This document shows, one piece after another, positions 6,922 to 10,573 of a stretch of 10,573 bases of DNA. The stretch is from NCBI GenBank assembly GCA_030668465.1, contig DAOUTX010000025.1:1-10573 (forward strand), read 5' to 3'. This DNA comes from Atribacterota bacterium. GTDB taxonomy: Bacteria; Atribacterota; Phoenicimicrobiia; Phoenicimicrobiales; Phoenicimicrobiaceae. The notes beneath the pieces are model-generated. The model was not told the origin of the DNA, searched no databases, and saw nothing but the letters and a program-made list of their open reading frames with translations. The stretch's first letter is position 1. Every line of letters starts with the position of its first letter. The translations under genes were made by a program, and so were the position numbers.

Positions 6922-7722
6922 TTGCCCAGACAAAGAAGAAAAATAGGACTAAGCAAAATATACCATATAATAGCGAGAGGAAATGAAAGAAAAGATATAT
7001 TTCTTGACGACGAAGATAAAAATAAATTTATCCAAATTATTATCAATAAAAAGAGGAAAAACGAATATATTCTTTACGCATATTGTTTGATGAATAACCA
7101 TTTACACTTATTACTTAAAGAAGAGGAAGATAATGTTTCCAGGGCAATGAGAAGAATTAATACTGCTTATGCATATTATTTTAATAAAAAATATAATAGA
7201 GTTGGGCATGTGTTTCAGAATAGATTTAGAAGTGAACCAGTAGAAGATGATGGTTATCTAATATCATTAATACGATATATTCATAATAATCCGGTTAAGG
7301 CTAAAACAGTAAACCAACCCCACCAATATAAATGGAGCAGCTGTTCGCTTTATTTAAAAGAGCAAAAAAGCATAATAGATAAAGAGGAAATCTTAAATCT
7401 CTTTTCTCCTGATAGGTTGAAAGCAATTCGCCTATTTGTCGAATTTTCTCGCCAGCAAAATAATGATACTTTTATGGATTACCAAGAAGTCCTTAGAGAA
7501 GTTAAAGAAATTACTAGTGTTGAAAAAGCCAAAGAGTATGTGTCAAGATATTTAAAAGAAAAAGGTTTACAAATAGAATCTCTAAAAGCTAAAGCAAATA
7601 AGGAATATAGAGATAAGTTAATAATAGAATTAACAGAAAAGACAAATCTTTCATACAGAGAGATAGCAAACATTTTAGGATTTAGTCGATGGCTTGCGAT
7701 AAAGGGGGTTAAGAAAAAATGA
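6922..7722 (+). CDS. REP-associated tyrosine transposase (RAYT, Y1_Tnp family)
   Basis: A 266-residue protein of the IS200-like Y1 transposase superfamily. These enzymes cut single-stranded DNA at hairpins through a tyrosine-DNA link. Visible marks are the N-terminal MPRQRRK...YHIIARGNERKDIF, the HUH metal motif NNHLHLLL with H60 and H62, the block GHVFQNRFRSEPV (95-107), and the segment IRYIHNNPVKA (117-127) whose Y119 is the likely catalytic tyrosine. Residues about 200-266 form an added C-terminal domain ending in a helix-turn-helix (SYREIANILGFS), like the DnaA-type DNA-binding tail of longer RAYTs. It starts at TTG behind a strong ribosome site. Its TGA stop overlaps the ATG of the next gene (ATGA) and lies in a REP-like palindrome. 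Catalytic motifs are intact, so it could be active. Confidence 0.93.
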   Translation: MPRQRRKIGLSKIYHIIARGNERKDIFLDDEDKNKFIQIIINKKRKNEYILYAYCLMNNHLHLLLKEEEDNVSRAMRRINTAYAYYFNKKYNRVGHVFQNRFRSEPVEDDGYLISLIRYIHNNPVKAKTVNQPHQYKWSSCSLYLKEQKSIIDKEEILNLFSPDRLKAIRLFVEFSRQQNNDTFMDYQEVLREVKEITSVEKAKEYVSRYLKEKGLQIESLKAKANKEYRDKLIIELTEKTNLSYREIANILGFSRWLAIKGVKKK

Positions 7723-9749
7723 CAAAGGACCGTCCCCTGGTATGTTTTTCAGTGTGCCCTAAGGATTGTTTTGGTTCCTGTTCGCTAGAGGTGGAGGTAG
7801 AAAAAGGGAAAGTTGTCAAAGTTAGAGGGAATTGCAATAGTCCGGTTAATCAGGGCAGGATATGCATTAAAGGGAAGAACTATTCAAATATGGTCTACGG
7901 CTCGGAAAGATTATTATATCCCTTGCAGAGAATTGGCAAGCGCGGTAAAGGTGAATTTAAAAGAATTAGCTGGGAGCAGGCTTTAGATACAATTTATGAA
8001 AAACTGAAGAATTTAAGAGAGCAGTATGGCCCGGAGTCGGTTTTATATTATAATAGATTTGCCAATTTAGGAGTGATGAAAAATTGTGCTCATGGCTTCT
8101 GGTATCAGTTTGGCGGTTTTACTTCCACCTACGGCGGTTTATGTGATTCTGCTGCCCAGGAAGCAATCAATTTGACTTATGGAGAAGTAAAACATAATAG
8201 GATTTCTGATATCGAAAATGCCCGCCTAATAATATTATGGGGTTCAAATCCCGCCTATTCCAATATTCATTTGATGCATCATATAAATAAGGCAGTGGAT
8301 AAGGGAGCAAAATTAATAACCATTGATATTAGAGAAAATGAGTCGGGGGCGAAAAGTCATTTATATTTAAATCCTCGACCCGGAACTGATGGGTGTCTCG
8401 CCCTGGGAATAGCTAATCAACTTATTGAAAATAATATAATAGATGATAATTTTATTGACCAATATACTTTTGGTTTTGCTGAGTTTAAAGAATTAGTGAA
8501 GGATTACCCTTTAGATAAAGTTTCTGATACAACTGAAATTCCTCTGCATAAAATTAAAAGTATAATAAATTATATAAAGGAAAGTCCTGAGTATACTCTT
8601 GTCTGTGTGATGGGGGTGCAAAGATATACTAATGCAGGGCAGACGGTAAGAGCCATTTCTCTTTTACCTACATTAACCGGAAGTATCGGAAAAAAGGGTT
8701 GTGGTTTTTACTTTAGTGATAGGCAAGCACCTGAATTAGATTGGCCTTTTTCCCCGGAAAAACCCAACAGGATTCGTAATTCCATACCGGTAGCAAAACT
8801 TGCCAGCGAATTGGATAATCAAGTCAACCCACCAATAAAAGCTATGTGGATTGAGCAAGCCAATCCTATGACCAGCAACCCAAATATTAATCTCCTTGCC
8901 CAGGCGATGAATAAATTGGATTTAATCGTGATTGCAGATCTTTTTTTAACTGATACCGCAAGAATGGCAGATATTATCTTGCCCGCAACCTCGATGTTTG
9001 AGTACTGTGATTTAATCACCGGGTATGGTCATTCTTATATACAACTACAACAAAAATTAATTGAGCCACCTGGTGAATGTAAACATGAAAGTGAAATATA
9101 TAGACTTTTAGGGAAAAAGTTTGGGTTTAATTTAGATTATTTACCGGAAAATAATTTGGATACAATAGAAAAAATAATTGGCAGCTCTAATTTAAATGTC
9201 GATATCGATGAATTAAAAGAAAAACCCTATCTTCACCACAGTTATCAAGAGATAGCTTTTGGTGATTTAAAATTTAACACTTCTACTCAGAAAATAGAAT
9301 TTTTCAGCCAGAGAACAAGGGATAGATGGGACGAAGATCCTCTCCCCGTATATAGCGAGCCGGTAGAAAATAAATATACTTCCCCAAATATTTATAGTAA
9401 ATATCCTTTATCTTTGATAAGCAGCCATGCACACAATAAAATGAATTCCCAATTTTCAGATATGTCTATTTTAAAAGAAGAACCTTTTGTCTGGATCAAT
9501 CCCCACGATGCAGCCATAAGAGGAATTAACGAAAACGACAAAGTAAGAATATATAATGAGAGAGGTAGTTTAATTTTGAAAGCTATCCTTACCAAGAAAG
9601 TCACCCCAGGAATTGTGCATATTTTTTTTGGCTGGTGGGATAGAGTGCATCAGGCTAATATAAATAAACTTATTAGAGATTATATAAGTGATATAGGATA
9701 CGGAACAGCTTTTCATAACTGTTTGGTTGAAATTCAAAAAGCAAAATAA
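7719..9749 (+). CDS. Molybdopterin oxidoreductase, DMSO-reductase family, 4Fe-4S
   Basis: A 676-residue enzyme with the DMSO-reductase fold. The N-terminus has an iron-sulfur motif, C13-x3-C17-x3-C21-x27-C49 (VCPKDCFGSC), typical of PhsA/PsrA/DmsA-like enzymes. The central molybdopterin domain includes IILWGSNPAYSN, TIDIRENESGAK, GTDGCLALGIANQLI and MWIEQANPMTSNPN. The C-terminal cofactor-binding domain has the NPHDAAIRGINENDKVRIYNE region and FFGWWD. The molybdenum ligand should lie in GGLCDSAAQ; S144 aligns by eye with the serine ligand of DMSO reductase, but C142 cannot be excluded. There is no Tat signal, so it is probably cytoplasmic, and no electron-transfer or membrane-anchor subunit follows. 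The ATG overlaps the transposase stop and the first eight residues come from a REP-like element, so the native start may have been replaced. GGGGG at 7704-7708 may serve as the ribosome site. Substrate unknown. Confidence 0.9.
   Translation: MTKDRPLVCFSVCPKDCFGSCSLEVEVEKGKVVKVRGNCNSPVNQGRICIKGKNYSNMVYGSERLLYPLQRIGKRGKGEFKRISWEQALDTIYEKLKNLREQYGPESVLYYNRFANLGVMKNCAHGFWYQFGGFTSTYGGLCDSAAQEAINLTYGEVKHNRISDIENARLIILWGSNPAYSNIHLMHHINKAVDKGAKLITIDIRENESGAKSHLYLNPRPGTDGCLALGIANQLIENNIIDDNFIDQYTFGFAEFKELVKDYPLDKVSDTTEIPLHKIKSIINYIKESPEYTLVCVMGVQRYTNAGQTVRAISLLPTLTGSIGKKGCGFYFSDRQAPELDWPFSPEKPNRIRNSIPVAKLASELDNQVNPPIKAMWIEQANPMTSNPNINLLAQAMNKLDLIVIADLFLTDTARMADIILPATSMFEYCDLITGYGHSYIQLQQKLIEPPGECKHESEIYRLLGKKFGFNLDYLPENNLDTIEKIIGSSNLNVDIDELKEKPYLHHSYQEIAFGDLKFNTSTQKIEFFSQRTRDRWDEDPLPVYSEPVENKYTSPNIYSKYPLSLISSHAHNKMNSQFSDMSILKEEPFVWINPHDAAIRGINENDKVRIYNERGSLILKAILTKKVTPGIVHIFFGWWDRVHQANINKLIRDYISDIGYGTAFHNCLVEIQKAK
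7720..7742 (+). repeat. REP-like palindrome at the right edge of the RAYT unit
   Basis: The element reads TGACAAAG, GACCGTC, then CCCTGGTA. Its reverse complement matches the copy at 6830-6852 at 19 of 23 positions, with 14 identical bases in a row. The TGA is the transposase stop, and the element also encodes residues 1-8 of the molybdopterin enzyme (MTKDRPLV), apart from the A of the ATG. Confidence 0.65.
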
Positions 9750-9819
9750 AATTAAAAACAAATAGCATAAAATCTGTACTATTGTCATTATCATTCATAA
9801 TTCGGTCTGGAGGAAGTAA

Positions 9820-10383
9820 ATGAAATTTTTAGATTTGGTAAAAAAAAGACAAAGTGTAAGAAAATATTTGGATAAACCTGTTGAACGGGAAAAGATTGAG
9901 AGGTGTCTGGAGGCAGCGCGGCTTGCACCTTCTGCCAGCAATTCTCAACCCTGGAGTTTTATTGTAATAGATGATCCAAAGCTAAAAGAAGCGGTGGCAA
10001 GAAAAACCTTTGATAGAGTTATATCTTTCAATCGATTTTCCTTGCAAGCACCTGTTTTAATTATATTAATTTCGGAAAGATCAAGCTTTTTAAATAAAGT
10101 TGCGGAAGCAATCAAAGATAAACAATTTAGCCTTATCGATAACGGAATTACCGCCGAGCACCTTTGTCTTCAGGCAGCAGAAGAAGGATTGGGTACCTGC
10201 ATGCTGGGATGGTTCAATGAAAAAGGAGTGAAAAATCTGCTTAATATTCCGCCATCAAAAAGAGTTGAGCTTATTATAACTGTGGGTTATCCGGAATCTA
10301 ACCAAATACGTCCTAAAAAACGAAAGTCAATAGACCAAATCAGAAGTTATAACAGCTATGGCTATCAAAATGAAAAAATTTGA
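9820..10383 (+). CDS. Nitroreductase-family FMN oxidoreductase
   Basis: A 187-residue protein with the nitroreductase fold, usually a homodimer that binds FMN and uses NAD(P)H to reduce nitro compounds, quinones or flavins. The N-terminal FMN-phosphate segment KKRQSVRKY (8-16), the motif APSASNSQPW (36-45), the helix DNGITAEHLCLQAAEEGLG leading into TCMLGWF (to 132), and the C-terminal VGYPESNQIRPKKRK tail are all characteristic. No signal peptide or membrane segment is visible, so it is cytoplasmic. GGAGGAAG at 9809-9816 is a good ribosome site. The 70-bp gap from the molybdopterin gene shows no terminator, so the two may share a transcript, although this does not prove a shared pathway. The physiological substrate cannot be predicted within this broad family. 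Confidence 0.93.
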   Translation: MKFLDLVKKRQSVRKYLDKPVEREKIERCLEAARLAPSASNSQPWSFIVIDDPKLKEAVARKTFDRVISFNRFSLQAPVLIILISERSSFLNKVAEAIKDKQFSLIDNGITAEHLCLQAAEEGLGTCMLGWFNEKGVKNLLNIPPSKRVELIITVGYPESNQIRPKKRKSIDQIRSYNSYGYQNEKI

Positions 10384-10395
10384 CTCAATTTTTTC
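10372..10395 (+). terminator. AT-rich perfect inverted repeat across the nitroreductase stop
   Basis: GAAAAAATT and AATTTTTTC form a perfect 9-bp stem with a 6-base loop, TGACTC, spanning the stop codon at 10381-10383. The stem is almost all A/T, so it is weak as a terminator, though the T-run in its 3' arm could contribute. It may be chance in AT-rich DNA. Confidence 0.3.
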
Positions 10396-10464
10396 CAAAT
10401 GATTGTATAGAAAAAACAATAGAAGAGTTAATTTATTAAAATTCGCAAAGTAAGGAGAGGAAAA

Positions 10465-10573
10465 ATGAAAAAAATACTGCTTTTTTCAATAATTTGTATG
10501 TTGATATTTTGGTTCTTTGCCTCAAACTTAATAGCTGGAAGCGCGTCCAGTGAAATCCCACTCATTCCCATGA
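10465..10573 (+). CDS. Exported protein, N-terminus only (runs off the window)
   Basis: The frame starts at ATG 10465 behind a strong ribosome site, AAGGAGAGG (10452-10460), and stays open for 36 codons to the window end. The product begins MKKILLFSIICMLIFWFFAS, a lysine-positive N-terminus with a long hydrophobic core, then NLIAGSASSEIPLIPM. This is a Sec signal peptide with a plausible cleavage near LIA or AGSA; no lipobox cysteine is visible. The mature start EIPLIP recalls the IPLIPREVLFGNP segment that opens many S9-family (prolyl-oligopeptidase-like) peptidases, but only a few residues are visible, so this is a weak lead. The 81-bp gap upstream contains TTGACT at 10380-10385 and TATAGA at 10406-10411, with a 20-bp spacer that is too long for a confident promoter. 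Confidence 0.75.
   Translation, partial: MKKILLFSIICMLIFWFFASNLIAGSASSEIPLIPM

Larger units (their letters stand above)
6829..7742 (+). mobile_element. RAYT transposase gene flanked by a REP-like pair
   Basis: A Y1/HUH transposase gene lies between two REP-like palindromes at 6830-6852 and 7720-7742. They share a 14-base core, CAGGGGACGGTCCT, at 6833-6846 and in inverted orientation at 7726-7739. Because each is nearly palindromic, they also align as direct repeats (18 of 23, against 19 of 23 inverted). REP-flanked RAYT genes are known as domesticated or non-autonomous relatives of IS200/IS605. The unit lies between the ABC operon and the molybdopterin gene and overlaps both reading frames at its edges. 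Confidence 0.7.

Noticed and set aside
10380..10411. Promoter for the exported-protein gene (TTGACT and TATAGA)
   Set aside because: The spacer is 20 bp and the -35 overlaps the nitroreductase stop and a palindrome; too weak to call.

Overview
The window is an AT-rich bacterial chromosome segment with every gene on the + strand. The content (heterodimeric ABC exporter, a Mo-enzyme with a 4Fe-4S motif, nitroreductase, a REP-associated transposase, a TPR protein resembling TatT) fits a low-GC anaerobe. A deep-branching anaerobic lineage such as Atribacterota, or a Firmicute, is possible, but the sequence does not fix the phylum.

Layout. (1) 1-593: 3' end of a TPR protein gene closed by a strong G/C-rich hairpin. 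(2) 622-794: a promoter, then a 110-bp copy of the 5' end of the downstream ABC gene, cut off at a REP-like palindrome. (3) 838-3014: an MFS transporter and a divergent PlsY-family acyltransferase. This block lies between the truncated and the complete copies of the ABC 5' end and looks more AT-rich. (4) 3017-6832: a promoter with almost no leader, then a BmrC/BmrD-like (TM287/TM288-like) heterodimeric ABC exporter. (5) 6829-7742: a REP-like hairpin, a REP-associated tyrosine (HUH) transposase (RAYT), and a second REP-like palindrome. (6) 7719-10383: a DMSO-reductase-family molybdopterin oxidoreductase and a nitroreductase. (7) 10465-end: the N-terminus of an exported protein, running off the window.

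Two things stand out. First, the MFS-plsY block is bracketed by a partial direct duplication of the ABC exporter gene start (105 of 110 bases identical). The short copy ends where a REP-like sequence begins, so the locus has been rearranged. Second, all three REP-like copies start with TGACA, and in each the TGA is the in-frame stop of the reading frame to the left: the truncated ABC fragment, the second ABC subunit and the transposase. The third copy also supplies the start codon and first residues of the molybdopterin enzyme.

Functionally, the two ABC subunits should form one asymmetric exporter. The MFS gene is a separate efflux-type transporter that may now be read from the duplicated exporter promoter. 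The molybdopterin enzyme and nitroreductase look like cytoplasmic redox enzymes with unknown substrates. I see no CRISPR array, tRNA or rRNA.
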